In this document: piece by piece, positions 10,458-25,400 of the stretch
How positions within the stretch are numbered: the first letter of the stretch is position 1
How the letters are laid out: every line of letters starts with the position of its first letter
From: Epinephelus fuscoguttatus
Taxonomy: Eukaryota > Chordata > Actinopteri > Perciformes > Serranidae
DNA length: 64,000 bases
Assembly (NCBI RefSeq): GCF_011397635.1
Contig: NC_064756.1
Location: 30,928,996-30,992,995 of the forward strand
Direction: 5' to 3'
Notes under the pieces: model-generated
Databases searched by the model: none
What the model saw: only the letters and a program-made list of their open reading frames with translations
Told to the model about the DNA's origin: nothing
Program-made: the position numbers and the translations under genes

Positions 10458-13400
10458 TCAAATAATTTCCTCTGTGTCACTCTGCATATCATTATGACTG
10501 GGGTCACTGGGTAGGTTTGCTATATCCTCAAAGACTGGAGCATAGCTGCTAAAAGGTAGTTGCATATTTAAAATATTTTCCCACTGCTCAAACATACTGG
10601 AGGGAGCACTGTCAACTTCATGCTGACCTGCAGCAGAGTGACAGGTGTGCTTCAAAAATGAGCTGAAAGGCAGGTTGCTTTGTTGTCTGATGCTGCCTGC
10701 TGACAGGGATGACTGATCATGTATACATTTCCTGCTGATAGAAAAGTGCCCACACTCAGACTCCGAGCAGGTGAATGTGCTGTCTGTTTCACTGTCAGAT
10801 GAGGCACCAGTCATCATAGTGGACTTGGTGGGTCCAGACCTCGGGGATGCTCGATGTGACATTGTTTTATCCTGTGGAGCATTGAGTTTACTAATCTCTT
10901 CAAAAGTAAGGCATTGTACAGGTTCCAGGAAGTCTGCTTGCAAGAACCTTCTTTTGTAAGAAGGCGGTGTACGCTGGGTCTGCCCTGCATCAATCCTAGT
11001 CAACAACTGTTTGTTTAGGAGAGCCACATCTTGAGGCTTCGTAGGACTTTTTGCCCTCTCCTCACTGGAGTGTTCTTTCTTAAATCCTGATAATAGCATC
11101 CTCAAATCTCCCCACCGTTTAGGATCAGCTTTCACACACTTTGTGCTGTACATATGTTTGTGCCAGCTCAGCTTTAGCGAGGCAGTGTCTGAATGTAGTG
11201 CACTGGAGATGCTGCCGATTTCATAATATTCCAGCTCACTGTCAGGCACCGGCTGAACACTTGACAAACCGGCATCACCGTAAAATTCCCCACCCAACCT
11301 CTGCTGATCAGCACTCACTGGGTCGTGTTGTTTCTCTTTTTCTGCAGATGCAGCATCTGTGAGCATTCTAGTGTCATCAAAGCAGAACGCTACATTGTCT
11401 GTCCCATGTTCTGTTTTCTGTGGCGAGGTATCACTCTGACACTTCACAGTCTGCTGCCTCGCTCTGTAAAGGGCGACAAACATTATTATAATCACCAAAA
11501 TGGTGATTAGAGGAAGAATCACAGCTATGAGCCACAGAGGAGCGCTGCCCTGCTCCTCAGAGCATCGATCATTGCTCTCTGTTGTAGAGATGCAGACATC
11601 ACAGGTGTGGTCAGAGATGTTATACAAACAGATGCAGGATCTGTTCTGCATGGCAGGTCCACACGCACTCCATCGGTTTTGACAGTGTGCTGAGACACAG
11701 CGCCTCCTGGTGGTGTTCTCCTCAGAACAGGGCGAGGGGAGGCAGACACCATGAGAGCTGCAGTTCGACTGGACCAGAGTTGTGCTCGGGTAGACGTCCA
11801 CCATCGTGCTGTGTCCACTGAGAGGCAGAGTGTAATTGCTCACGTTGAAATACTGCACACATCCAATGAATCCTGCCATAAAAACAGTTAAGTAAAGTTT
11901 ATTATAGATGTAAAGAAAAAGGACTGAATATAGCTCAAATCTCTATTCCCACACCAAACAAAGAGACACTTAACCTGAAGAAACCTCCTGTATGGAGTGA
12001 AAAAAAGCAATATGTTGCGATGTTCCGGCCCTCGTCAGCTGAGGATCTGCCCTAAAATCATTTTACTTTGGCTTATACACAACAAAAATGCCCTTTTCTT
12101 TTAGATACAGCATCTTTATCTGTTAGCGTGCCTTGTATGATACACCTACATAAACACACTGTGTATTCTTGACCTTGATTGACAGTACATGTACTCTGTA
12201 GTATGTGGCCAAGATGCATTCAATGCAACAGAAAAATAATACATTATCATTATGGCTACTTATCTAGGTAAGTGAGTGAATGGAAAATATAAGAGCCGAC
12301 ATTTGTAGGTCTTATAATATCTAGTTCAAACATTAACACTTCATTTGTCAGCTGACTGCTATATAAATTTACCTGACTGTTGAAGCTTTGAATCATCTGT
12401 GAGAGCTGCACCAAAAATGATCTTTTCCACACTAACAGGAGTGAGATCCATACTGCGGCCAGTAATGTTCAAGACAGATTTACCATCTAGAACCAGAAAG
12501 ATGTTTTGTCCATTGCTGAACAAGGAGAGGACATGCCAGACCCCGTCAGCTACAGGAGAGTCCACAGTCAACTCTGACAGGTGTCCTGATAGTGTATCTT
12601 TGGAAATGTACACAGGCTTTCCGTCTTTTATCTGAATTGGACAGAGAAAAGCAACACATTTTACACTATGAACATAAATCCAAGATGAATAAGTATCTGG
12701 ATAAATGCATTCCATACTTACCGTCAGCACTGTGTATCCTGTCTGTCCAACAATAAATACTAACACTCCATGATCCTGGGTCTTGAACTTGATGTTAATC
12801 ACTGTTCGGTCTCTATTGTTTCCCTTTTTTTCATCATCCAGCAAGTCCTTCAGCAGGTAGTCTCTCTTGAATCGCTCCTTGATGACATACTCAATGTAGT
12901 CATTGCCATTAAATCGCAACACAAGCTCCTCTGACATTTCTATTCAAAATGACAGAGCACAGGAAAAAGGAAGATTAAATTTAAAGGGACAGTTAACCCC
13001 AAAATCGACAGTCCATTTTTTCCTCTTACCTGTACAGCTATTTTTCAGTGTAGATTATATTGGTTTGAGTTGCAGAGTACTGGAGAAATCAGCTGCAGAA
13101 ATACTTTCTGTCCAATCTGATGGAACTAGATGGCACTTGGCTTGCGGTGCTCAAAGACCGCTCGAAAACATCTGGAAAAACTCAACAGCAATGTCTCATT
13201 CCAGAAATCACGTCCGGAGACGGAAGCATGCATCTACTGCTAGCTCACATAGCATCAACTAACAATGCTAACATAACATGCAACTCAGCCCTTGAGGATG
13301 TGATTAATGTTTACATGACTGGTTGTCATGAGCACTTGTCCATGAGTAGATGGACACTTCTTTTGCACAGTGATGAGGTAGTTCCTACATGAAAATACTT

Positions 13401-16400
13401 ACAATAGTGTCTGTGGAATCTCTTGTGTAAACCATCATGATATCTGAAAATTGCTTTTGAGTTTTTCAAATGTATTTTTGGCGCTTTGAGCACCACAAGC
13501 CGAGTACTGTCTAGTTCCACTATATTGAAGAGAGGGCAGACATTTCTGTGGCCGATATCTCCAGCATTTGGCAACTCAAACAAAAACAATCTAGACTGAT
13601 AAACAGCACTACAGGTAGGCCTAAGAGGAAAAAATATGTGGTTTTGATTTGGGGTGAACTGTCCCTTTAACATAATAAAAAACAGTCCTGTGACTTAAAA
13701 GATATCTCTACCTTTAGCGCAGTTGCTTCCAGTAAAAGGGCTTTTGCAGTCGCAAAGATAGTCAGACCAAAGGTCACGGCACATGCCACCATTCTTACAT
13801 GGATTGCTGTGACATGGTGATGGTGTTGTCCGAGGACATCTTTATGAAACAAAAATGAGTCACAAAGACAAATTGCTATAATGAGGACATGTACAAACAT
13901 AACAGTCAGATACATTTTTCTGTGTTATGTAAATAAGCTAATAATGTAGTTTTTCTAAGATATTTCCATGCTTCATGTTTTTTTTTGTTTTTTTTTTTAC
14001 ATTTTGCATTTATAAGATGAGACTGTGGAGAGATGTTAGCAAGTGAGTTGGGATAGAGGGGTTATGATGTACAACGAAGGTCCCCAAACCAGGGATGTTG
14101 TGACCACAAGATCAGTGTTCCAAACCGCTACACCACCAAGACACTGATAATATCGTTTAAATCATAGACCCTCAAAGTTTATTATTATACTGGGGAAGTG
14201 TGTGTTATATGCTTACCTATCTAGGATGTTATATGTTGCAAGGGCCATTGCAGGTCGCAGCAGGATGCCATTCACATGAATGTTACGAATGCATCCAGTG
14301 AAGTCATGTGTTTTAATCTGAGCAGGATGCAGTAAAATAGATTCAAAAGTCCTTGTTCCTCCAAATGTCATATTACTGCCAACATCTAGTGTTCTGGTTG
14401 TAGGAAAAAACAGAGAGAGGTTATTCATAAACATTAAAACACAGCTAAAACCAGACATTATAAATTGTGAGACACTGGTAATTCTTATTTCACCATTACC
14501 TCATTAAGCTCCTGCCATCACTTTGAGAAAAACAAAATCCACTGTTTTCAACATCTGTGCAGTTGTCCACATCCAGAGAACCCATCTGTGAAATACAAAT
14601 AGGGCTACATTAGTCTTTTCAGATTTACTTTTCCATTCTAAAAATGCTATCTTATTAACTCTGTGTGTGTGTGTGTGTATGCACAGACATCAAAAACTCA
14701 CATTCCCAATCCTCCTGACAGTGACACTGTGAAAATATCCATCTGCCACTTGCTTTTGTGTCTGTAGCCTCACAGGTCCTGAGCCCAGGTCATAAGAGAG
14801 ATTTATGGCCCCATCTAATATCTCCAGTGCAAAGAATTCCCTGCTGGTTGATCCTCCATGGTTGTACAGGAGCAGGGAGTTCCTCTGCACCGTTGCAAAC
14901 TCTAGAGAGATTAAATTAGTCCTGCGATCCAATGGGGGGAACTCCATGAAGGACAGCTCCTCAAAGCCATAACTGTGCTCCTCGCAGTGGACTCCACTGA
15001 CTCCTACAGTCATGATGAAACACAGCATTTGTACATTTATTGAAGCTTGGAAAAGTTAGGGTATAATTCATTAAATATAAAGGAACAATTCTAAATATTG
15101 CAAACTACACGTATTCACTTTCTTGCAGAAATGTAGATAGGAGTGATACCACTCTCATATTCTGGCAATTAAATATAAGGCTACAGCTAGCAGTCAGTTA
15201 GCTTATCTTAGTACAAAGACTGTGAATGGGGGATAGCAGTTAGCCTAGCTCTGTGCAAAATACGAGGGGTAAAATTGTGTAATTTCACAGGGAGGTTATG
15301 TGCCAGACTATTTCTTGGGTGGGCACATAAGAAAACTAGTTTATATTGAAAATTGTCTCTTTTTTTTAGGGGGATTACTTACAGATTACTTCTGATTAAG
15401 TACACTGGTACCTTTTGTCTCATCTTGCCTTGCAAAGAATCCGAGCCAAGAAATAATCCAGCACATTATCGAACACACAAAATATGACAAGTTATTTAGT
15501 GAGATGTATGATTTGTTAGCTTTTAATAGATCCAAGCTAGCAGTTAGTCTGTTTACAGTATTAGTGGTATGCTACACTAACCTAACCCAGTGCTGGCCGT
15601 GGCCTTATGTTTAACAGACCAACACAAGAGTGGTATTGATCTTCTTATCTAACTTTCTGCATATAAACATACAGTATTTCCTAAAATGTTTAATTTTTGC
15701 TTTTAAAAAAAAACGCCTTTATACATTATTCTTACCAAAGGGGCAATGACAAGAGAATCCTGTCTGTGAATTGATGCAGCTACCCTGAACACAGGGGGCT
15801 GATCTACAGTGGTCTATGAACTGCTCACATATTTCTCCTGAAAAAATAGTAAAGCCCAGACTTTGAAAATATTCTGTAATCTATCCATGTAGAGTAATCT
15901 AATTTTTTAATACACAACAAAGTCTACCTTCAAATCCAGGCACACAGTGACAGCGATATCCATCCACAGTGAGAACACAAGTTCCTCCATTTTGGCACAT
16001 CTTTAGGCATTCATCTCCATCAGTAGAGCAGAAGGAGCCAGAGAAGCCACTCTGACAGTGACAGTAGAAACCTCCTTGGGTATTCACACATGTGCCTTCA
16101 TTCTCACAGGGATTCACCTCACATTCGTCAATGTCATCTTCACATAGTATCCCTTTGAATCTGGCTGTACAGGTGCAATTAAAAATCTCTTTGTGTGGTG
16201 ACACAAAGATGACCGCCGAACTTTCCAGAGCAGCAACATCCTGGCTGATGTAAATGCCCTTGTTGCATGTTGCCCTGTTTTGACATGGGCTGGTGAGACA
16301 TGGATCACTTGTGATGTGAGAAATCGTCACATTGCTCTGAGCCTCCAGTAATTTCTTATGGCCTGCAGAGATACCACTGGCTACCTCTCGGCTGAGATAT

Positions 16401-19400
16401 TGACCGTTGTAATTTTTAACTGCAGCCAATAGAAGGATTTCATTGCCAATATGTTTTATTCCAAATACATGAGTCTTAGATGCCTGTAGGTTAAACAGAC
16501 TGTCAAGAGCTTTCACAAACCGCAAATACTTGTTGGACAAAAACTCTCCCATTGAGGATGATGACACATAGAATAATATGCAGCTGTCTATAGAAGCATT
16601 TGTAAAACCTTTGTAGTTTACATAGATGCTGTTGTTGACTGGAAAGTGAAGCTGGTCTGTAGCTTCGATAGTGAGGTTAAATGTAGCCTCGCCTTGAAAA
16701 GGAGACGACCACAGCTCACATGTGCCATAAGGTATTGTAAACATATTTAGTTGCCCATTTTTGATGGCACAGTTGAATGAATCAGACTCATCCTGATCCT
16801 CAGGATGGACATTACCAATCATGCCTCCTTGAAAAGAACTGCCAAAGTATTTCACCTCGATGAAGATATTTCGAGGCAGAGAAGGGTTATCGTTTTCATC
16901 CACAATCTTGATGTGGATCATTGTTGTTGATGACAGTGGAGGGACACCTGCATCCCTAACAGCCACAAGGACTTGATACGCAGAAATGTGTTCCCGATCA
17001 ATAGTCCGTGTGGTGAATAAAACTCCATCAGGAGTCAGTGAAAAAGCACCATCTGTTGAAGAATTTACCAACCAATAAGTAAAGGGTCCCTGGTTTGGTG
17101 GCAAATCAGAATCAGAAGCATTTAATCTGGCAACTATTGTGCCTTGAGGCTGATTTTCCTTCACTTGAGCCTCAGTGAATGAGAGTTTGGGAGCATCATC
17201 ATTAACATCTTCAATAGTCACAATGACACTAGTGGTTCCAGTGGCTGGTGGAGAGCCATTATCAGTGGCTATAAGAGTCAGATTATAAACTGGCCACAGT
17301 TCTCTGTCAAGAAGAGAGTTTACTGAAATAACACCACTGGATGGATCCACCGCAAAAGACAAGTTTGTGTTTCCATTTTCAATACTGAAGAAGAAATGAT
17401 TCCAGTCCAAGATGGAGTCCTCATCCAGAGCACTCACAGTAATCACAGATATCCCAGCTTGGCTGTCTTCTGGGACACTAGCCAAATAAAGTGCAGAGGT
17501 AAAAACGGGTGCATCGTTCGTGTCGATCACACTGATGTGGACTACAGCTTCGTCTACATTCATGCCAGTGATCACACCAGAGTTCTTAGCCAGAACTTTT
17601 AAAACAACGTTACTGTTACCTTGTTTCCTCAAACTGCCAGTTGTGTATATCTCTCCAGAAAGTTTGCTGATTTCAAAGCCCATATGTTTGTTTTGACCAA
17701 ACATCAGGTAAAACACCTGACCTTCAGGACCTTGGTCATGATCTGTAGCTGTAACTTTTCCAATCCTAGTTCCAACAGGAACATTTTTAAATACAGAGAA
17801 GTTATATTCTTTTTTCCTGAACGTTGGCATAAACTCATTGACATCTGAGATTTGGATGATAACATGAGCCAAACTAAATAAAGTTTGGCCGCCAGTGTTT
17901 AAAGCTTTGATTGTTACATCAAAGATCTGCTCTTGCTCATAATCAAACACATCCAAAGTGGTGATTGTGCCGTTTCTTGAATCTATTGCAAATTTATCCA
18001 CATGGCCAGCAATAAGTGAGTAGGATATTTGTGCATTTGCACCTGAATCAGCATCAGCAGCCTTAACATCTAGGACATGTGTACCAATTTCTGAGTTTTC
18101 AGGCACTGATGTGGTAAACTCTGAAGATGAAAAGACTGGAGCATTGTCATTCACATCCATAACGACCACTGTAACATTTAACATGCCAGTTTTAGACACC
18201 CAGCCTCCATCCACGGCTTTGATTTGGAGATGATAAATAGCTTCTTTTTCAAAGTCAAGCTCTCTGACTAGTGTTAGCAGTCCAGATGCTTTTCCTACAG
18301 AGAACGGTAAATATTGATTTTCTGGGGTAATGCAGTACATGATAGCGCCATTGGGACCATAATCCCTGTCTTCTGCTTGAATTTTCCCAATTACTGAATC
18401 TAACGGCAAGTCCTCAGGGACAGAGTAAATTACATCCTGCTCTCTAAAGTGTGGAGAGAATTGATTCCTCCCAGTAATTGCAAAAGTGATTTCAGTCTGT
18501 GATGATAAAGAGGGGGAGCCCTGATCTTTTGCAACAACTAACAAAGTGAAAAACAAATTTACACTCTCCACCAAACTTTGATTCAACATTACTTTTCCAT
18601 TGTTGGCTTGGATCCAGAAGAAATCAGATGCATCACCACCATTCAAAACATATTCAATACTGTCGCTAATGTTGCCAACATCCCGATCTATTGCTGTGAA
18701 CTGGGCCACCTCAGTACCAACTGCCATGTCATACGGGATAGCAATCAGACGCTGGAAAGGCAAGAAAATGGGTGGGTAGTGGTTATATGGTTCTAATCTC
18801 ACTGTGACAGTGGAGTTACTGTACAGAGGAACACTGCCACAGTCGAATGCAATGACTGTAAATTGGTAGATTTCAAAAGACAAGTTATGTAACATCAGTG
18901 GCTGCTTCGTATAGATTTCACCAGAGGAAGCGTTCACCCAAAACTCCTCATTCGGAGGTTCAATGACATACAAAATCTCACCGTTTAGTCCCATGTCTGC
19001 ATCTGCAGCAAGAATCTGCACAACAAACACCTCTTCATATTTTGTCTCAGGGAGAACAATGCTGTAAAAATGATCAGAAAATACTGGCCTGTTATCATTG
19101 ACATCTGTAATGACTATAGTGACGTCAGTGCTGATGCTCCACGCTGAATCATTTGCATTTACCTTCAAGATATAATGATTCTGCATCTCCCTGTCTAGAA
19201 GTCTTTCAACAGTGATGTAGCCAGTGGTGAAGTCAATAATAAATGGCATGTTATCACTTTGGTCAATGATGGAGTAATTAATTACTGCATTGGTACCAGT
19301 ATCATCATCAGTTGCAGTAACTTGAATAATTGTATGTCCAATGGGGGAATCCTCCGGTACCTCTGTAAAAAAAATCTCAGAAAAACGAGGTGCGTTGTCA

Positions 19401-22400
19401 TTTCTGTCCAAAACAACAACAATAACAGTTGCTCTGTCTTTATGAAGAGGGTCGTTCAGCTCTGCAGCTTCAACTGTGAAATTGAATTCTGGGGTATTTT
19501 CTCTGTCTAAACTCACAGTGGTGCTCAGTAAACCATTTTCAGAGTCAACTGTAAAAAAACCATCAGTGTCTCCTTCTGTTATGTTGTACTGCACAATGCC
19601 GTAACTGCCTGAATCAGCGTCAATGGCGAGAACGTCACAAACCCAGGATGGCGGGGAGTTCTCAAAAACCTCACACCTGTACTCAAGTTGGGTAAACTGA
19701 GGGAAGTTGTCATTTACATCACTGATGTTTATGTGAATTTCTGCAAATGATGAGAAAGGAGGCGAGCCAGAGTCCCTGGCTTCTATCAGCAAAGTAAACT
19801 CCTTTTTGTTCTCATAATCCAGTGGGTTCTCCACTGTCAACTCTCCAGTCAGCTGCTCCACATGAAACATGTCTTCAAAGTTTCCAGAAGATAGATAAAA
19901 CGAAACAGGCTCAGCTCTGATGCTTGCTGCAGAGACAACTGCCACTAAGGTTCCCACTGGTTCGTCCTCTGAGAGAGAATCACTCAGAACATCCACGTTC
20001 ATCTCTGGAAACTCAGATATGTTCTGAAACCTGATGCTGATGGTGGTAATGTCAAATTTAGGATTTTCTCCAGCATCTTCCACGTGTACATTGACAATGA
20101 TATCGTCCGTTCTCCGTAGAGCACTTGAAGAGAATACAGTGCCGCTGTATGGATGGATGGAAAACAGATCTGAACTTTGTCCATATAATGCATAATGTAG
20201 CTCTGCGTTCATCTCAGTGTCTCCATCTGTTGCTCTTACTGCACAAACAACTGAGCCTGTAGGAAAAAAAGACAAACAAAATAAATCTTTCCATCCCATC
20301 GATTCCATGTTATCCAGGATAAAACATATAACTGTCATGTTGAGGTAAAAGCTCTCACCTGGAGCCATCTCAGCTGGCACATAGGCCACATAGGGGCTGT
20401 TCATGAACTGGGGCCAGTGGTCATTAATATCTCCAATGAGCACAGTAACAAGCACTGAGCTTGACAGAGGCTGAGTAGGATGCTTATCACTGCCAATCAC
20501 AATCAGCCTGTAAATGGCTACTGTCTCCCTGTCCAGAACATCAGTTGTAAAAAGCTCTGCAGATGTTTCTTCAATGGCAAAGGGCACATCAAGGTTTTCC
20601 ATGGAATACCTGAGTCAAAAGACACAATATCCAGCATCTCAGTGTGCTATAATAAAGTATAAATCAAAATAATGTATATGGAGGATTGCTTAGCATGTTC
20701 AGCAAATACACAAAAAAGACTACTGTTTAAAAAATGTTGATCCTAATGTTGGGCTACCATTCTTAAAGGTCCAGTGTGTAAGCTTTAGGGGCATCTACAG
20801 CATATCTCCATACATGTACTGGCTTTTCTTGACTTGCATTGACTCAGGCGTCAGCCCAGCACAGCAGTGATTTGCAGTGATCCATAACAACAGGGTTACC
20901 CACTTGAAGGTGTGTCTTTAACTGATAACGCACTTGTCTTGAGTCAATGACATTTAAAAGCAGTGGGCTGATCCATGGCTGAAGTCCCCCATTATTTTGC
21001 TGGGAGTGTTGTTCCATCATACAACATGGCAGGTAAAAGAAGTTTATCTGTTGGACGTGAGCTGTTTGCAGGGGTGCAATAAGAGCCTGTTGTCTGCAGC
21101 TCTTCATCAAACATCTCACTGTGGCTGGCTCTGCTTGTACTCTTTCTCCCTGCCGGATTAATGGACTTGCTTTCATTCAAGAATAGTTGCTAACAAAGTT
21201 CAGCTAATTCGGTGATAAAGCTATGATTGTAAAGCAGCAAAAAAAGGAAAGTAAAAACAGCGGCGCAGCAGAGAAACTACTGCACTACTAAACTACTAAA
21301 CTTCAAACCACAAAGATTATGTTAGAAGCTACAAAAGTACCGTGAATTGAACACACAGGGGAAACATTTTTCTCTCTGGTCTCCTGCACAGACATTACCA
21401 TCTGCTGACATCTGACAATGGAAGTGAAAACAGGTACAGCACGGTTTGACTCAGCATGGCCAAAAGTACCAAAGGAGAAGGAGAAGCCCTACTATTGGCC
21501 AAAATGGTATATAATTTTTAAAACTGTATTGTTGTTACCCCCATGGAGTTTGCTGTGTTGTTCTACAGTACCCCAGAATGGACAAACCAAACACTGGCTT
21601 TAGGTAGTTCTCCAACCTCACCACTAGATGCCACTAAACACTACACACTAGACCTTTAACATCCAAAGTAGGCCCCTGCTAAAAACTTGCAACTTTAACT
21701 GCACTTTCTCAAGAATGAATTATAGACAGTACTTATAAACAACATTGCTTTCAAATTTTAAGTGTCTCTTTTACATGACATTTTACCTTATTTCCCCACT
21801 GACACCCTCATCAATGTCAGATGCAGTTATCATGGCAAACACGGTGCCTGTAGGACTGTCCTCAGACACTATGGTGTTGTAGACTTCCTCAGTAAACTCT
21901 GGATGGTTATCGTTGACATCATCCACTATGACATGTATGGTTAGAGTACCTGTTAAAGGTGGCAGTCCTTCAAATGACAAAGTAAATAATGGCATATCAA
22001 ACAGTTTGAAGGGACACTGACAGTAAAAAAGATTACAGAACAACATATTTGAAGGTTTAGCACATTTAGTTTTGGCCTGAATCACCTGCATCAACAGCAA
22101 TGATGGTAACGAAGTACAGTGATTCCCTTTCTCTGTCCAGACTGTGTAAAATTTGAAACATGCCACTGGGAGTGATGGAGAACAAACCATCACTATTTCC
22201 TTTCTGTATGAAGTAGGTAAGTTGGCTGTTGACACCTAAATCTTCATCCAAAGCTGAGACCTGGTTGAAAAAGACATAAACAATCTGGAAGTTAACGTCA
22301 AAACATTCTGTATTCAATATTCAGTGAACACTTGGGTTAATAGGAGACAGAAGCACCTGGTGTGTTAGGTGAGACGGGTCCTCCTCATTCTCCATGACAT

Positions 22401-25400
22401 GTATGGAGTAAAGAGGAGGAGTAAAGACAGGTGCAAAGTCGTTGACATCCAACACTGTGACACTGACAGCAGCAGTCGCAGACCTGGGTATATTCCCCTG
22501 ATCGACAGCTGTTACAGTTAAGGTGTAGTTTGAATCCCGCTCCCTGTCCAGTTTGTCCATGACTGTGACGACACCTCGAACCCCGTCCACTACAAATGGA
22601 CTCGTCTGGGTCAATATGTATCGCACTTGTCCATTTGTCCCGATGTCTCGATCAAGAGCCAGAACCTGCAACAGGCTCGTTCCTCTGCGGATATCCTCTC
22701 TGACTGTCAGGCTGTAGGTGCTTTGAGAGAATTCAGGGTCATGGTCATTCGCATCCTCAATATGCACTGTGAAATTCATCGTGGTTGCCATCCTGGGTGA
22801 GCCTTTATCAGCGGCTGTCACAGTAACAGTCAGGGTATCTACCTGCTCTCTGTCCAATGGCTCTTCTAGGTATATTTGTCCACTCCTGTTATCGATGCTA
22901 AACACGCCACCAGAAGTGTTGTTTAAATAGTATAAAACCTGCGCATTGGACCCAATGTCTTTATCCTCAGCATGTACAGTCATTATAACAGAATGAAGTG
23001 CAGTGTCCTCTGCTATGCCGACTATTTTGGCTGACACAAACAATGGAGCATTGTCATTCACATCATCAACCACCACGATAGCATGGGCTGTGCTGGTGAA
23101 CTGTAAAGACAGAGGCTGAGCACAGTCACTAGCTGTCACAGTCAGATTGTAAAGGGATTCTCTCTCTCTGTCTAACTGTGAGTTCAGGCATAAACTACCA
23201 GCTGTGTTTATGAAAAACACGTCCTCTTCATCGCCACCGACCACTCTTAGTTTAGACTCTCCATTGTCACCTGGAAGAAAGGAAAAGATTACACGCAATT
23301 ATACACAATGTTAGCACACAAATATGAAACTGAAATGTTCAAACTTTCACAAAACATAAGATTTTCAGGCATTTTCACAATCAAATAAACTAATAAATGC
23401 ATGGGCATAGGCAACACTGGGGGGCTGGAGGTTTGGGAGTCGATGTCTTAATTGTGAATTTTCTCAGAACAGTAGTGCTCTACTACCTTCCTATTTTTAT
23501 TAGAGGAGAGACAAATGCACATGTTCTAAATATTGCGTTGGACCCTGCCCGGGGCATTCTGACTGAGATTACTGCACACAGGTCAATCCACGTAATGAGG
23601 ACACATATTTCATTGTTATCATTTTTATTGCTATGAATAATTCAAAGATGAGGATGATGATACTAAGTACAGAAAGTGAATAACTTTAGAGAAAAAAAAT
23701 GTTATCACACATAGCTATGGCATCTCATTAGCTCTGGTTGAACTGTGCAATGCAGTGAGGAATATCCATTTAACCTCCATTAATTGCATAGACCTATAAA
23801 TCCCCAGCTGGTGCAGCATGTGAAAGAGACGATACAGGGAAGTGGAAATAAATCCTGTATTTGTGGTACATGAGTAGTGAGTGTAAAGTATGAATAGACT
23901 TTAAACTATTTATGTAAAAATAATAGCATTAATTCCCAAAAACATATACAAGTACGATTTTTAGTTGAGGAATAAAGTGGTCAGATGTTGCTGGCTGCAT
24001 TACAAAACCATAAAAAACAACAAAGGACAAACATGAAAACAAACAACAGTTAATATGTAATACAGAACAAATACCCTTTTTTCAATTAAAATGTACATTA
24101 AGACATTTTTATCTCTGGAATTTAGCCATTCTTATGATTACATTGTGTGTATATACCTAATTATTAAAAATTGCTTTTTACACTGGCCCTGTAAGCACAA
24201 GGCACCACAAATTAATATACAGACACAACACAAGCAGCTGAAGAAACATTCATTCATTCATTCATCTTCTAACCGCTTCATCCTCTTGAGGGTCGCGGGG
24301 GGGCTGGAGCCTATCCCAGCTGACATCGGGCGAGAGGCAGGGTACACCCTGGACAGGTCGCCAGACTATCGCAGGGCTGACACATGGAGACAAACAACCA
24401 TTCACGCTCACATTCACACCTATAGACAATTTAGAGTTATCAATTAACCTAGTCCCCAATCTGCATGTCTTTGGACTGTGGGAGGAAGCTGGAGTGCCCG
24501 GCGAGAGCCCACGCTGACATGGGGAGAACATGCAAACTCCGCACAGAGGGGCTCCCAAGCCCGGGATTGAACCGGCAACCCTCTTGCTGCGAGGCGAGAG
24601 TGCTAACCACCACACCACCATGCCGCCCCTTAAGAAACATCTTTATCAATTTAACAACACATGTACAGCATTTAGAAAACATCTTGACCAACTTGATGAC
24701 ACACAGAATTATCTCTTTGGTGACACATGCTCAGCTTTTTGAAAAACCGCTGCAAGAAGCCTACAACACAACAGCAACTGTTTTCAGGAGGCACTACAAA
24801 ATGATCCATACTGCTGGGACATGCTTGTTGTTGTTGTTGTTGTTGTTGTTGTTTTTGGATTATGAAGTTAAAGTTAGCTGTCTGTCAGTGGGATTAAAAA
24901 TGACCTATAGTTTAAGTTTTCTGGCTCATTTTAACACTGTGATGGCATGAATCAGATATTATTGCAAACATCTGCTGTTAACCTAGCATTAGCATAATAA
25001 TATCTGAATCATGTCATTAATGATGAATAGCTGACCTCTATAACCTCATAAGCCACAAACCATGGCAACAAGCATGTCCCAGCCGTGTGCATCACTTTTT
25101 AGTGTCCCCCAGAAACAGCTTGCAGTTGTTGTGCAACACTTTAATTTATGTTTTTCTATGTCATAAAGTTGTCTAAGATGCTTCTGAGATGCTTGAGTTG
25201 TGTCTGTTTCCATGTGTTTTCTTAATTTGCAGTGGGCTGACCTCTCAGGATCACTGTAGCTTTTAGCTGTATACAAATTTAAATAAACTCTATATGTTTT
25301 TTGTCAATATTATAAATTTCATTAACAAAACTTAATAAACATGTAGATGCTGCTTGAGATTGGTAAGGTGTATCAAACAGAATTTTGAAACCTGTGCCAG

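Noticed and set aside
24262-24950. Protein-coding genes on either strand (open frames of 119-161 codons)
   Set aside because: They follow a SINE-like repeat whose second copy at 45092 has different frames; there is no conserved protein.
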